Shown: piece by piece, positions 23,336 to 34,487 of the stretch
Position numbering within the stretch: position 1 is the stretch's first letter
Layout: each line of letters starts with the position of its first letter
NCBI GenBank assembly: GCA_026826555.1
Contig: JAKSZT010039576.1
Location: forward strand, 140,979 to 204,978
Reading direction: 5' to 3'
Length of the DNA stretch: 64,000 bases
Source: Tolypeutes matacus
Taxonomy: Eukaryota; Chordata; Mammalia; Cingulata; Chlamyphoridae
Translations under genes and position numbers: made by a program
The notes under the pieces: model-generated
What the model saw: the letters and a program-made list of their open reading frames with translations, nothing else
What the model was told of the DNA's origin: nothing
The model's database searches: none

Positions 23336-23925
23336 TGTTATCAGAGGCAGTGTCCAGGTTCTTGGGTTCATCACAAGAAAGAATTCAAGGATGAGCCACA
23401 AATTAATTAAACAAGCAGAGGATTTATTGGGGGGTAAGACAAAAGAACAGAAGTACACCTTGAGAGAGATGAAAGCAGGCATTCTCCAGGGGGAGAAATG
23501 TAAAATTCTGCCCTAGGGTCCCCAGTTTTATGGGGGTACAGGACTCCAGGGTGCAGGGATACAAAGGTGTGGGGCACCTATGGGTGTGGAAGTGCTGTCT
23601 GGTGGCAATTGGCTTCTGACTGTTGTACAGGAGCTCTGCAGTGAATGTTGACCTGTGGTGATTAGCCTCTGTTCACTGTCCATGAGGTGTGGCATAACCT
23701 GAAAACTAGGTGGGTGGGTGTTGGTGATGCCCCTCTTGCCCCTTCCTTCTTTGCTGCCTGCCTTTTGATAATTCAAACTTTGGGTGTGTGTGTGTTTGTA
23801 AGCTGCAGGGTGTGTGTGCTCATAAGCTACACCTTCCTAACTTGCTTATGTGACTCAGCAGGCTAATGCTAGTAACCAGGCCAATGCTTCAGTTTCTCTT
23901 ACTGGGCTTATTAGGTTTTCTGCCC
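23336..23925 (-). mobile_element. 3' LTR of a class I-like endogenous retrovirus, minus strand
   Basis: The minus-strand reading ends …CTGCCTCTGATAACA at 23336 and contains a TATA-like box ('ccataaaactgggg', about 23537-23523) and an AATAAATCCTCTGCTTG poly(A) region at about 23432-23416. This TATA, R and AATAAA spacing is that of gammaretrovirus-like LTRs. The U3 start is unsure; a purine-rich stretch ('gaggaggaaggggc') near 23925 may be the polypurine tract. Confidence 0.6.
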
Positions 23926-25530
23926 CTTCCTCCTCAGGTCAATATTCTATGCTGCCTCAAATACCCCCTGAGAGTTTGTACACCCGTAATCTTAAGGGGG
24001 TATTGAAGGGTGAAGGTCATTTTTCCATAGCTGTTTCCTGCTGGTTAGGGATTGTAGCTCCTACCTGACAGGGTGTAAAACTCTCTTGCTGTGCTACTGG
24101 GGCTAGGAGGAAGGGTAATTGCTTTAATGGTTGAGACTGGGTGATATTCATTCTTGAGCAGAAACTTGTCTTTGTGTTAGAACACATTAATACTGGAAGA
24201 GATAAATTGAGTTAGGAGCTTAAATGTGCAGGAGCTTACTAATAGTGTAAGAAGGTTAGTTGGGAAGGGGCCTAGGAGGGTTATAAATGAAGGGGGTAAG
24301 AGATACAAGGACAGCAAGAATGCAGTGCTGCTGGCAGCATTTTCTAATTTGGTTGCCTGGTCTAGAGTTCTTCAGTTTTGAAAGACTACAGCTGCTTAAA
24401 GAATTGAACTTGTTTTGAAGCTCTGTGCTATAACATCAATAAGGAGTTTCACAAGGTTCAGGCTGTGACAGTGTTGTTATTAGGTACTTAGCTTTAGCTT
24501 CCCGAAGAGAAGATTTAGACTGTTCAATGGCTGGTGCTCCAAAGTTTCAGCATGTGTTTCTGGTGCATTGGCACTTCCTTGGACAGCAGGCTTTACTGGG
24601 GACAAATGCACTCAGCTACCAGTTTGGTTGTGTGCAGGTGCCCCAGTGGCAGCCTAATTGAGGAAGACATTGGATGAGATATTTGAAGCAGGAAGATGAG
24701 CCTAAAGATGCAAACATAGGTGTTTGGTGGGTACCCAGAAGGGAAAATTCTCTCTGGAAAGTAAAATGACAGTTGAAGTTTCTCCTATAGGTCCTAAAAT
24801 ATGGGCCGCCAATTGCTCCAGGTTTGCAATACCATACATGTTGTCTCTCCATAGGAGCAGGCCTTAATGCCAATTGTGTTTGTTTTAAGTTTTACTCACC
24901 TTACTCTGGCAATTATTGCTCCATTGTGAATATACTTTACACAACCAGCATGCTGCAGCACTTTTGGCCCTGGGAGGGAAGTTCCCCTGTTTTACTGGCT
25001 TGGTGCATAGTACTCTTTGGAACTACAAAACAGAGCCAGTCTGGAGACAATGTTGAGCCATTGCTGGCTGGTAGGGCTGCAGGAGGTTGAAGCATCAATG
25101 TATTTCCATTTACTTCAGGTGCAGAACCAGAGGTGGCAGGTACCTCTATTGTTTTGGGGTCGTAGTGACCCTTTTAGCTGATAACTCAAGTGGAGAGAAA
25201 CCATGTATGGTATTGGGGGTCTGGTTTAAATGCTCAGGAGATTATGACAAAGCTGAAGTTTATCCCCTTATTGTGTGGCCTTATGGATATGTTTACTGCT
25301 ATAAGTCATCGTTCATGACTGGAGTTGAGAACAGGCCTCACAATTTTGTATGATGTAAACTAGATTACAATACTTTATAGGCGTAACCAATGCCCAAGCT
25401 ATTTGCCACTCTTTGGCAGCCCCTTGATGGTTTTTCTTATGTGGCCACAAGGCTGCCCTTTCTGCGGGGGTGGGGCAGACCATTCAGATATGGGCTAGAG
25501 CATTTGCCTCTTAATTCCCAGGTGGAGAGG
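23926..25530 (-). pseudogene. Class I-like ERV: env remnant and integrase zinc-finger remnant
   Basis: Minus-strand reading from the right: an H-x3-H pair (HKKNH, about 25441-25424) followed by C-x2-C (CEAC, 25342-25331), the HHCC zinc finger at the N-terminus of retroviral integrases. Then comes degenerate sequence and an 85-codon stretch at 24873-24616 that may be envelope. The catalytic integrase core is not recognisable and most of pol is missing. Genes are broken by many stops. The LTR at 23336-23925 follows in the same orientation. Confidence 0.5.
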
Positions 25531-26636
25531 TTGTTTCTGTGACATATAACATTTTAAAAATAATTAAAACCATGATTAACAACTTTATACTGTTACCTAA
25601 TAGTATCCAGAAAACATTGTTAAATCTCTAGGAATAATTTTTAAGTATTTATAGGAACATTATACCTATACAACTTTGAGTAACAGAAGGTTAGGCAATC
25701 CTTCTTAGTTTTTTTAACACCTTTAAACACCTTTTAGTTAACTTGTAACAAATCAAATGAGCTTATCTATTTTTATTGCTCCACCCTTTTTACAAGGTGA
25801 TATGATAAATCTTTTGGAATAGCTTGAAATAAAAAGTACCTTCTAGGTTTGACTTTGAGAAAGCAAAGTGTTGTAAGTTGTGAGGTTTGAAAACTTATTC
25901 TCTTATACAACCAAGGACACGGTAAAGATATTATAAAGTACAAGAAGCTATTTAGATAAAACAGAATTTTTTCTTTGTATTCAGGAGAATACTTGTTATA
26001 ACCTTCCACTAAAATAGATGAAATGATTTAAGAAACTTTTCACTTTGAGAGAGAACAGAGTTTTCATTTTGCATTAATATACTATTTGGTACTAAGGCTT
26101 TTAAAATTTTTTAGATGAACCCACTAAATCTTACCCAACTTTGACTACAAAAATTCCTTTTCTGCAAACATTCTGTATTTTTTTTTATTCATTCAGGTCT
26201 CCCCCCCCCATATTTTCCTTCTTTCTTAAGAAACAATTGTTTTATTTTAGGACAAAATTAATTTAGTTTTCCTTAACAAGAAGAAAAAACACATTCTATA
26301 TACCTTACATACTTAAGTTACCAAAATGATTCTGGAAACTGCTTCCAAGCAAACCTCTTGCAACATACTATTATTATTAAAATTAAACAAACTTGTCATA
26401 GTAATGACTTAATTTGGTTATATACAAGCATAACTTCTCTTTATTTTGAATACCTCGTAGCATAAAATACTAGAACATTGATAGACCATAAGGAATGGAT
26501 GTTAGAAATATATGCTTTCTTTAGTTTACTATTTTATCAGTACTTCAGTGAGGTATATTATGAAAATTCCACAATTGTGCATATCCCTAAAATCATACTG
26601 ATTGCCAAGCTCTGGAACACACCATAATTGTTTAAT
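25531..26636. other. 1.1 kb AT-rich, nothing recognised
   Basis: No supportable frame or repeat. It may be further decayed ERV pol of the element on the left, but I cannot show it. Confidence 0.4.
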
Positions 26637-27123
26637 TTTTTTTTCAATATTTATTTATTTATTTGTTTATTTATTTATTTATTCCCCCCTCATTGTTTAT
26701 GCACTCGCTGTCTGCTCTCAATGTGTTTCTGTGTCTGCTTGTCTTCTCTTTAGGTGGCACTGGGAACCAATCCTGAGACCTTCCAGAGTGGGAGAGAGGC
26801 GCTCAATCTCTTGTGCCACCTCAGGTCCCTGGTCTGCTGTGTCTCTTATTGTCTCTCTTCTGTGTCTCTTTTTGTTGCATCATCTTGCTGTGCCAACTCT
26901 CCATGTGGGCCAGCACTCCACTCAGGCCAGCACTCCTGCATGGGCCAATACTCCACACAGGCCAGCACTCTGCATGGGCCAGCACTCCACATGGGCCAGC
27001 TCTCCACTTGGGCCAGCTCGCTGTGTGGGCCAGCTTGCCTTTCACCAGGAGGCCCTGGGAATCGAACCCTAGGCCTCCTATATGGTAGATGGGAGCCCAA
27101 TCGCTTGAGCCACATCCACTTCC
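26637..27123 (-). mobile_element. DAS-type SINE (tRNA-derived), minus strand
   Basis: On the minus strand it starts 'ggaagtggatgtggctcaag', carries an A-box-like 'tggctcaagcgattggg' and a B box 'ggttcgattcc', then several short modules 'ggcccayg…gtgctggcc'. A second unique part follows, and an A-rich tail at 26637-26690 made of AAAT units. This is the tRNA-derived SINE family I know from armadillos. Its two box promoters would be read by RNA polymerase III. About 490 bp, mobilised by L1. Confidence 0.85.
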
Positions 27124-27234
27124 TTCATTACTTTGTTTTAATCATAATTTAGAAAAATGTTTCCATAGCTTTTAGGGACTTTTTCTTTATTGAAATTTGA
27201 CAATTGGTTTATTAATTAATCTTTTCTTCTTTTT

Positions 27235-28151
27235 TGAGTTATTTTTTTATTTTTAAAGACATTTTAGATTACATAAATGTTTTGTCAAAAATATAGTGGA
27301 TTCCCATATGCCCCACCCACTCCCCACCCACAATTTCCCCCATTAACAACATCTTTCATTAGTTTGGTAAATTTGTTACAATTGATGAACACATATTGAA
27401 GCATAGCTACTAACCATGGACTAGAATTTACATTATACTTTACACTTTGCACTGCACAATTTTATAGGTTTTGACAAAATGTAAAATGGTCTGTATCTGT
27501 CATTGCAGTCTTGTGTAGGGCAATTCCAATGTCCCCAAAAGTACCCCATGTTATACCTATTCTTCCCTCTCTTCCTCCTCGGAACCTCTGGTGGCTACTG
27601 CCTTTATATCAATGATACAAGTTCTTCCATTCTTAGAATAATCATAAATCTACTTAAGGCCAGAGTTGCATTCCTGTTTTATGTTAGTTTATTCCTCAAT
27701 CTTGAGGATTGTTTAGATAGTGATGCCCACTCTGTTTCTGATTGAGAAGGGTCTTAGATCCCATGGGGCAGATGGATAGAACTGTCTTGCTTGCAATTGT
27801 ACATACTCTCTGATTCTTTGGATGGCATTTTCCATCATCATCCTTTTGTTAGTTGACCTGGGTGAGTTAAATGAATTGGAGAGTAGGTGTTGCAACTGTT
27901 GCTGAGATTCAGGGCTCAACCGGCATATGAACAGACTGAACACTTAAGTCTCTGGGACATATATTTAATGAGTATAGTGCTAATTTTAGGCTCAAATAAA
28001 AGGGGCAGAAGAGTCATGTGTAAGGAAATTGTAAATGACTCTAACTGTGTTACACTGGGGAACGTAAATTTCAGAGTAAGGCCCACTGATGGGGTGCTGA
28101 ATTCCTGAGCTTGTCTGCCCTGCTTATAGTATCTGGAGGTCTCTAGAGCCC
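27235..28151 (-). mobile_element. L1 type B 3' UTR, minus strand, part 1
   Basis: Tail landmarks from 'ttttatttttaaagac' onward in the same order as the other type B copies. Interrupted at 'agagccc' by the LTR at 28152 and resumed at 28659. Confidence 0.8.
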
Positions 28152-28658
28152 TGTATTAGTCAGGCAAAGGGGTGCTAATGTGAAATACCAAAAATGGGTT
28201 GGTCTTTATAAAGGGTATTTATTTGGGGTAGAAGTCCACAGATACCAGGCCAGGCCATAAAGCGTTAGGTTTCTTCTCTCACCACAGTCCATTGCCACAT
28301 GTTAGAGCAAGACTGCTGCCGGTGGGTTCAGGCTTCTGGGGTTCCTCTCTTCCCGGGGCTGCATTTCTCTCTGGGCTTAGCTCCTGTTTCCTCCACAAGG
28401 TCAGCTGTAGATGATCAGGTGAACGGCTTGCTTCTCTTCTCCTGGGGCCTTCTTTCCAACATCAAAACTGTTTCTCAAAAGACTGCTTCAACTCTGTTTT
28501 TTGCCTTGCCTTTTATATTCAATTCCCCACCCACCAAGGGGTGGGGCTCAATGCCCTAATCATAACCTAATCATGCCCAGATTAAAAGATCAGTTTACAA
28601 GCATGATCCAATTATATTTTTGGAATTCATAATTACACCAAATTGGCCAACTGTTACA
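28152..28658 (-). mobile_element. Solo LTR of the MaLR/ERVL-like family, minus strand
   Basis: 507 bp, minus-strand reading TGTAACAGTTGGCC to CTGACTAATACA. Flanked by an exact 5-bp target duplication 'agccc' (28147-28151 and 28659-28663), the length typical of ERVL/MaLR integration. 'ccaaataaatacccttta' supplies the poly(A) signal. It sits in an L1 3' UTR, so it is younger than that copy. Confidence 0.85.
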
Positions 28659-29480
28659 AGCCCTCAGGAGCCCCACTGTTTGAGGCACTGTTTACTGTGG
28701 CAATCAAGGAGATCCTGCTGAGATGTGCATAAGCATAACCTCTGGAATGACCTCCTAACTCATTTTGAAATCTCTCAGCCATAAAAACTCATTTGTATTT
28801 AACATTTCCCCTTATGGTCAAGGTCTTTTTCCAAATTTATCACTAGTTGGCACTTGGTAATAACCCTTCCTTGCAGGGAGGCTCAATCCAGGGAGTCATG
28901 TCCCATGCCAGGGTGAAAGTAGTGCATTTATATACTGAGCTTTTCTTAGAGAGAGGCCACATTTGAACAAGGAGAGTTTCTGGAAGTAACTCTTAGGCAA
29001 TACATGAGTTAACAGGCTAAGTTTCAATTTCTTGAGAAAAGGTTCATTTGTACAATCATCAATATGAAGGGCCTAGCCTAATGGTCTGTTCTTTTTCACT
29101 AGACACTGTCCATGTAGTCGGGGGATTCCTGCTGCTCTATTAGAGAATGTAGCAGGACTTCCCAGGATGGGAATTGAATATTCTTTGGTTATTGTGTGCA
29201 TCTCCACCACCAAGAGAAACCACAAAACCAATTGAACATATTCATTTTTCACAGCGGCCTTCCCCAAGTTCTCCCTCCCTACATATTTCCACTTTACCCA
29301 CATCCTGCACCAGTTATTCTCCTCCACCACAGTTGTGACCCTTCTGCATTGAAACCTCCCCAAAAACAAAGACAAAAAATAAACAAATAAAAAGTAATAA
29401 AATAAAATAACAAATACAAAATAAAATAAGAATATAAAAAATAAAAATAAAAGTAAAAATAAAAAATAAGGTATAATGAG
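28659..29480 (-). mobile_element. L1 type B 3' UTR, minus strand, part 2
   Basis: Resumes with 'agccctcaggagcccc' and continues through 'gggagtcatgtcc' and 'ccaccacagttgtgac'. It ends in an A-rich (AAATAA)n stretch at 29367-29470, whose T-rich counterpart appears in a sense copy at 52.5 kb. No ORF2 part. Confidence 0.75.
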
Positions 29481-30125
29481 AACAATTTTTTCAATGTTTC
29501 TTTTATCACTGTAAGATCAGTTATCTTTTATGTACAGTGACCAGTTACTCTCATTTTAAGGCTGTTAAAATGTTTAAATTGGGAAATTACAGTATGAACT
29601 ATGGCTTAAATTTCTGGTCCAGTATATAAAAGTTTTTAGCTAAATTTTCCTTATCTTGTCATACCCTGTTCTTCCCCCATATCTCCTGCATAGAGGAGGA
29701 GGACTTGGGGGTAGGGGCTGGGTAAGTTAAGGAGCTTAGGAAAAACTTTTTTCCTTTTCCAATAGTTTTTATTTTCAGATTTCTCTATAACCTTTTTATC
29801 CTGCTTACCTTCTCTTAATATCAACTCCAGGAATATTCATTCACATATAAGCACTTATTTTACTTTTAACAATTTGAATAGAGTTCTTTTAAGGATTTTT
29901 ATTTGTTAATTTGATATTAACCATCCTGTTACTGGATTTAATCTAGGTTCTTGACTTATGCTGTAGAAATGAATTTCAGAGAACGTCAGGTGAGTGAGGC
30001 CAGTAATTTAAGGTAGGGAGAGAAAAGAAATGGGAGAAAATAACAGATCAGGGGTCCCCGGCAGAGGGTAAGGGGCTGAAGAGTGATAAAGAGGGCTGAT
30101 TTATAGACTACAATTTCCCATTATA
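29481..30125. other. No gene recognised
   Basis: AT-rich sequence without a supportable frame. Its right part may belong to the LTR-like segment that follows. Confidence 0.4.
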
Positions 30126-30188
30126 GATTATAAATGCCCAAGTTTTACCTGTGTGTTGACCCATGCAGGGGGGACATGGCAAGAGCAG

Positions 30189-30262
30189 GGCGCAGAAGCC
30201 ACGAGGGCCCCAAGCACAGCAGCAGGGCACAGAAGCCACGAGGGCCCCAAGCGCAGCAGCAG
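30189..30262. repeat. Two-copy 37-bp minisatellite
   Basis: Two nearly identical tandem units of 'gcRcagaagccacgagg…cagcagcag', with a diverged third start at 30263. Confidence 0.85.
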
Positions 30263-30277
30263 AGTGCGGAAGCCGCC

Positions 30278-30278
30278 G

Positions 30279-30310
<32 letters not shown>
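30278..30310. repeat. (GGAGCA)n simple repeat
   Basis: About five uninterrupted GGAGCA hexamers, directly after the 37-bp repeats. Confidence 0.9.
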
Positions 30311-30680
30311 GGGGCAGGAGGGCAACAGGGGTCAGGAACAGGAGCAGAAGGGGCGATTTGACCTTTGCACCTGATTTTTAAACTGTTAATTATTCCACCC
30401 CTTTGTTAATGGCATGGGATGAGTCCCAGGTGTTTGCTGTTTTGATTGATTACCCCACCCATCAATCCCCCAGGTGGGGCCAATGATAATGTCCCGGGAG
30501 AATATCCAGAGAAATCTCTTGGGAATCTCTGGGAATCTCATTCTGTGTGGTGGAAATCTCGCGAGGATCTTCCAACAGCCATCTTGGTTCATTGACGTCT
30601 ACATGGACCTTTTGCCAGGTTCCAGATCCATCGATTCATTCCCCATATGAAGCCTGCTTCAATCCTGTGGTGTGAAAATG

Positions 30681-32229
30681 TACAGTGAGCAAAAAGGCAG
30701 ACACAAATAAAGAGTTAGACACAGAAACACACAAATCACTAATATTACCCATAGTTCTTATTCTCTGACAAGATAAGTTTAACCGCAAATTAGCATTATA
30801 TTTAAAAGATATCTTTGACGGCTATTTTTGATTATTTTGACTTGTACTGTGATCACACAGCTTTGCACAAGGATTTTGCTCCTTTTAGTTATTGGCTTAT
30901 AACCAAATTGTTCCCAATGCTTTAAAATACAATTTACAACATTTTCTTTTACTTTTAGACCTTTGCTTTTCTCCCACTGTGACTTTGACAGACCTTGGCT
31001 GAGCAACGCAAATTGCAGTATATACTCATTGGGGTTATTGAAGCTTCAGGGAATACTTGTTTCTCCCATGAATTACTGCTTTTTTAGGGTCCCCTGCTCT
31101 CAAGGTTGGACATCCACTCTCCCAGTCCAGCAATCACCTCCAAGGACTGGAGAGAGTGGATGTCCAACCCTAAGGGTGAAGGATTTTGCCAGGCAGCATT
31201 TTCCTCAAATGTTGTGGGCTTTTGTATGGTGTAGGTAAATTGGAGGTTATCCCTAGATAGTCATGAGAGAAAGCATGGTTATTAGTACCAGTGGAAGGAT
31301 GGGAGACAGGGGTGTTTCAAACTTACTTTCTCCTGAGCCACCAGGAAGTGGAAGTTTCCATGGATTCAAACAGGGAAGAATAATTACCATTACAAAGGTG
31401 AAGCAAGCTCTGAAATACCAACAAGCAAAGTCAAACTCAGTTTAGAATTACCATGATAATAGCAAGTCTAGGCTAAATCTGTCCAGTCATAGCAATTTCA
31501 GATATTATTCTTTTGCTCTTCATAATGTAAAGAAATCTATATAATGATCTTGTCTTAACTCTTAGTTACAGTTTTTAGTAAATTTTTGCTTGAAAAAAAG
31601 ACTGGGCACTTTTGTTTATTAAGTAAGCAACTAAAACTATTTTATTTTTAACAATAATGTCGCTAAATTTTCCGACTTTTGCAACAGTTGAAGTAATTCC
31701 GTATGGTTTCTTTTATACATTAAATCCAATTGCAAGATAGAATAGAAATTTAAGCCTCCTTTTAGGTCACCTTTCACTGTTATTTAACTTGTAACAGTTG
31801 AGCCCCAAATCCAATTTATGAGCTCTTAGGCATGAGCAGACTGAAAAAGTTAAGTAAGATCAGATTAGAACAGGAGAAAAAATTCAGTCACCTTCATACA
31901 TAGCTCTCAGTGTTCACCCATAGCAGAGTCCTCATGCTGAAACCCTCAGTTTTGCTCCTTCCAGAGCACCTCTGGACAGCTGCTAGGTATGGAGCTGGTG
32001 GGGGGTGGGGGGGATGGGTTGGTTCAGGGAAGCTCCAAACCCGATGAGACACAAATTGGGGCTGCGTTTTCATTAGTTACTTCTCCCAAAGGTTAAAATT
32101 CTGTGGGGGGGCTTTTAACAGCTTCCTCCCTGAGGTGACACTGCAAACAGCCTAGATTTAGATTCCCCATTCACTCCCCCCATCAGGCATGACCTGACTC
32201 ATATGAGAGAGGTTTGGAGTGGCAGGTCA
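30681..32229. other. Mostly unrecognised; possible minus-strand ERV remnants
   Basis: A minus-strand frame at 31006-30779 and AT-rich neighbours could be retroviral, because gag/protease-like text follows in the same orientation at 32.2 kb. No motif is decisive. The hairpin at 31104-31169 is the only clear structure. Confidence 0.3.
31104..31169. repeat. Inverted repeat, 25/26-bp arms
   Basis: Left arm 31104-31128 and right arm 31144-31169 are reverse complements except for one inserted base (arm core ggactgg…gtggatgtccaacc). The 15-base loop would leave a strong stem-loop in RNA or single-stranded DNA. Confidence 0.95.
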
Positions 32230-32925
32230 GAACTGACAAGTGGCTTTTATGTTAATTAAGAAATTAATGATCTTACCTGTCATGTCAGAGGTCACCCAAG
32301 GCTCCTCCAGGTTGATGGTGTGCAGTGTTGACCAGGAAGCCATGCCAGGCCCAGGCCCCTGCTGTCCCACCCTGGAGCAAGGCCCTGGTGAGTCCTGGCA
32401 AAAAAGCAGCTTTGGGCTAGGGGCCCACTTCTCCACACTGAAGTAGATTCCTGCCAACATGGAAACCTGAATTCTGAGTGGCCCTGACACAGTACCTTTA
32501 ATGGTGGCAGTTAAAAGGTGAGGTTATTTCTGGGCCTTTTTCTTGCCCTTTTTCGTCTGCTTCCTCTTGGCAACGTGGTTTTGATTGCTGAAAACTGGAG
32601 ACAATTTTTAAAAGGGAGTTAATGGGAATTTGGGGACCCAGGGAAAGATTTCGCATCTTCTTAAGGATATCTGAAGCAAACTAGTTAATAAAGTAAGTTT
32701 CTAGGGGGATCTGTTTTTTTCTGAGAGTCAGGATTTTTTGTTCTGCCTCTGAGTAATTTCCCTGAGCTTGTTATAATTGACCGGTTTGGCATTGCATTTC
32801 CACATCTCTTTTAGGAGACATGTGACCACATGGTCTCTGGCCCTTAGATCTGCATGCTCTCTCCTTCTTTTTTACACAGGTTTAACTGGAATTTAGGGTC
32901 CTATTCAGAGGCTACTCTTGGCTAT
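32230..32925 (-). pseudogene. Class I-like ERV gag (capsid) and protease remnants, minus strand
   Basis: 32490-32227 on the minus strand encodes a stretch whose end (NLEEPWVTSDMTGKIINFL, then INIKAT) has the layout of the N-terminus of a retroviral protease, with the active-site D-T-G-A replaced by N-I-K-A. Upstream, at about 32850-32740, is a capsid-like stretch (KEMWKCNAKPVNYNKLREIT) that resembles class I gag ends. Frames are broken. It lies in the same orientation as the ERV at 23.3-25.5 kb and could be its 5' half. Confidence 0.5.
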
Positions 32926-32929
32926 GCTC

Positions 32930-33690
32930 TAGTATGCACAGACAAATCATGGTTAAACTGTTGAAGGCAAAAGGACAAGGAGAGATTTCTGAAAGTTGCA
33001 AGAGAAAAGCAATCTGTTATGTAGAAGGGAATCCCAATTATATTAAGTGCCAATTTCTCCACAGACACGATGGAGGCAAAAAGGTAGTGAGCTGAGCCAC
33101 TTAAAGTGCTCAGAGAAAAACAGTTTCCAACCAAGAATTATACATTCTGAGTCTTTAAAAAGTGAGAAAAGTATGAAAACTTTCCCAGATAAACCAAACC
33201 TGAGGGAGTTCATTACCACTAGAACTGATCTACAAGCAATGAAAGGAAAGTACAGCAGACAGTGGGTCAAAGCAGTATAAAAAAATGAAAACCTCTGGTA
33301 GAGGTAACCATTTGGGTAAAGCAAGTACTATTGTATAGAATTGTTTGATATGAAACTTCACTTCTTATTCTTACAGGTGGTAAAATGCAAATGCATAGAA
33401 TGTAATTATGATTTTATGGATTTTTATCTACAATGTACAAAGATATAATTTGTAAGAAGTACAAAATGTGGGGGATGGAGGAGTATAGATACAGTGTATT
33501 TGTATGTTATTGAAGTTAATTTAGTATCAAAAAAGTGATTGTTATATAATTTGGATGGTAAATTTTAACTCCATGGTATTCAAAAATCAAATATATGAAA
33601 ATTATATCCAGAAAGAAAAGAGAAGTTACTCAGTATTATGCAGTGCAAAAAACAAATAAATATGAAAGTAGGCATTAATGCAGAATTGGT
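32930..33690 (+). mobile_element. L1/HAL1-like ORF1 C-terminal fragment with 3' sequence
   Basis: Plus-strand text 'ctccacagacacgatgg' to 'caagcaatgaaagg' encodes the C-terminal domain of an L1 ORF1-type protein (FQPRIIHSESLK, TFPDKPNLREFITT) in degenerate form. No ORF2 follows; the next 400 bases are non-coding. An ORF1-only structure is typical of HAL1, an old L1 derivative. Confidence 0.55.
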
Positions 33691-34068
33691 TCTGTTTCTG
33701 GACTCTCTAGTTTGTTCCATTGACCTGTATGACTGTCTTTTCACCAGTACCACACAGTCTTGGGTTATAAGTCATCCAACTTTGTTCTTTTTCAGGGTTG
33801 TTTTGGCTACTCTAGATACTTTGCATTTTCATATGAATTTTGCAATCAGCTTATCAATTTATAACAAAAAGCCCGTGGGACTGTAATTTGGATTGTGTTG
33901 AATCTGTAGATGGATTGGGGATACTTGACCTCTTAACAATTTTGAGACTTCTGATGCATTCATACAGTATATCTCTCCCACTCTAGTGACCTTGCATCTC
34001 TAATGTCACTTATTGTTCTCATAGCTTTTTTGTAGATACTTTGAGATTATTCTATATAGAGGATTGTC
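33691..34068 (-). mobile_element. Old L1 ORF2 fragment, minus strand
   Basis: Reading the minus strand, 'gttgttttggctactc', 'aatttggattgtgttgaat' and 'tctgtagatggattgggg' in reverse match the C-terminal third of L1 ORF2 (compare 54.7-55.0 kb). Diverged, no open frame. Confidence 0.6.
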
Positions 34069-34210
34069 CTGGCTTGTCAGAGCTGCAATGACAAATATCA
34101 CACAATGGGTGTGCTTAAACAAGAATTTATTGGCTCACAATTTTAGAGCCCAAAAGTCCCAAATCAATGTTTCAGAAAAGCCATGCTTTTTTCTGAGTCT
34201 GTAGGTCTGT
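34069..34210 (-). mobile_element. Possible MLT1-type LTR fragment
   Basis: 'cagagctgcaatgacaaa', 'gtgtgcttaaacaag' and 'aatttattggctcacaa' recall the antisense end of an old MaLR LTR. Short and diverged. Confidence 0.35.
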
Positions 34211-34487
34211 TTGTGTTTTTTTTTTTTTTCACTCTTCAACTGGTATTTACTTGCTGTAAATATCATATTCAGAGATTAAGTCTGAATAACTGACCCTGAC
34301 ACTCAGAAACAGGAAACCTCCTTTTACTTCTTTCACAGACTTCTATGATAGTCCCCACACAAATTGGTTACAGTAAGCTTCAGACTAATCTATTTTTGCC
34401 TCTACAGTCTGGAGAAATGTTTATTTTTTGAAAGAACACACACAAAAAACAAGCATATCTTAAACTTTGCCTTAAAATATATACTTA

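Larger units (their letters stand above)
30126..30680 (-). mobile_element. GC-rich, LTR-like segment (unclassified)
   Basis: A GC-rich island in AT-rich surroundings. On the minus strand it offers a TATA-like box ('gggcatttataatctat', about 30146-30130) downstream of a GC-rich block. That block holds the minisatellite and the GAGCAG run annotated separately. The organisation suggests an LTR promoter, but I could not find clear TG…CA ends. Could also be a retrocopy of a GC-rich transcript. Confidence 0.3.

Noticed and set aside
27040..27123. tRNA gene
   Set aside because: The A- and B-box-like sequences belong to the tRNA-derived head of the SINE; no complete cloverleaf or 3' end.
26602..27152. 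Long overlapping frames with repeated 'GPALH/WASTP' motifs
   Set aside because: They are translations of the internal modules of the DAS-type SINE, not a protein.
30134..30381. Low-complexity R/S/G/A-rich frames
   Set aside because: Several frames on both strands are open only because of the 37-bp and GGAGCA repeats.
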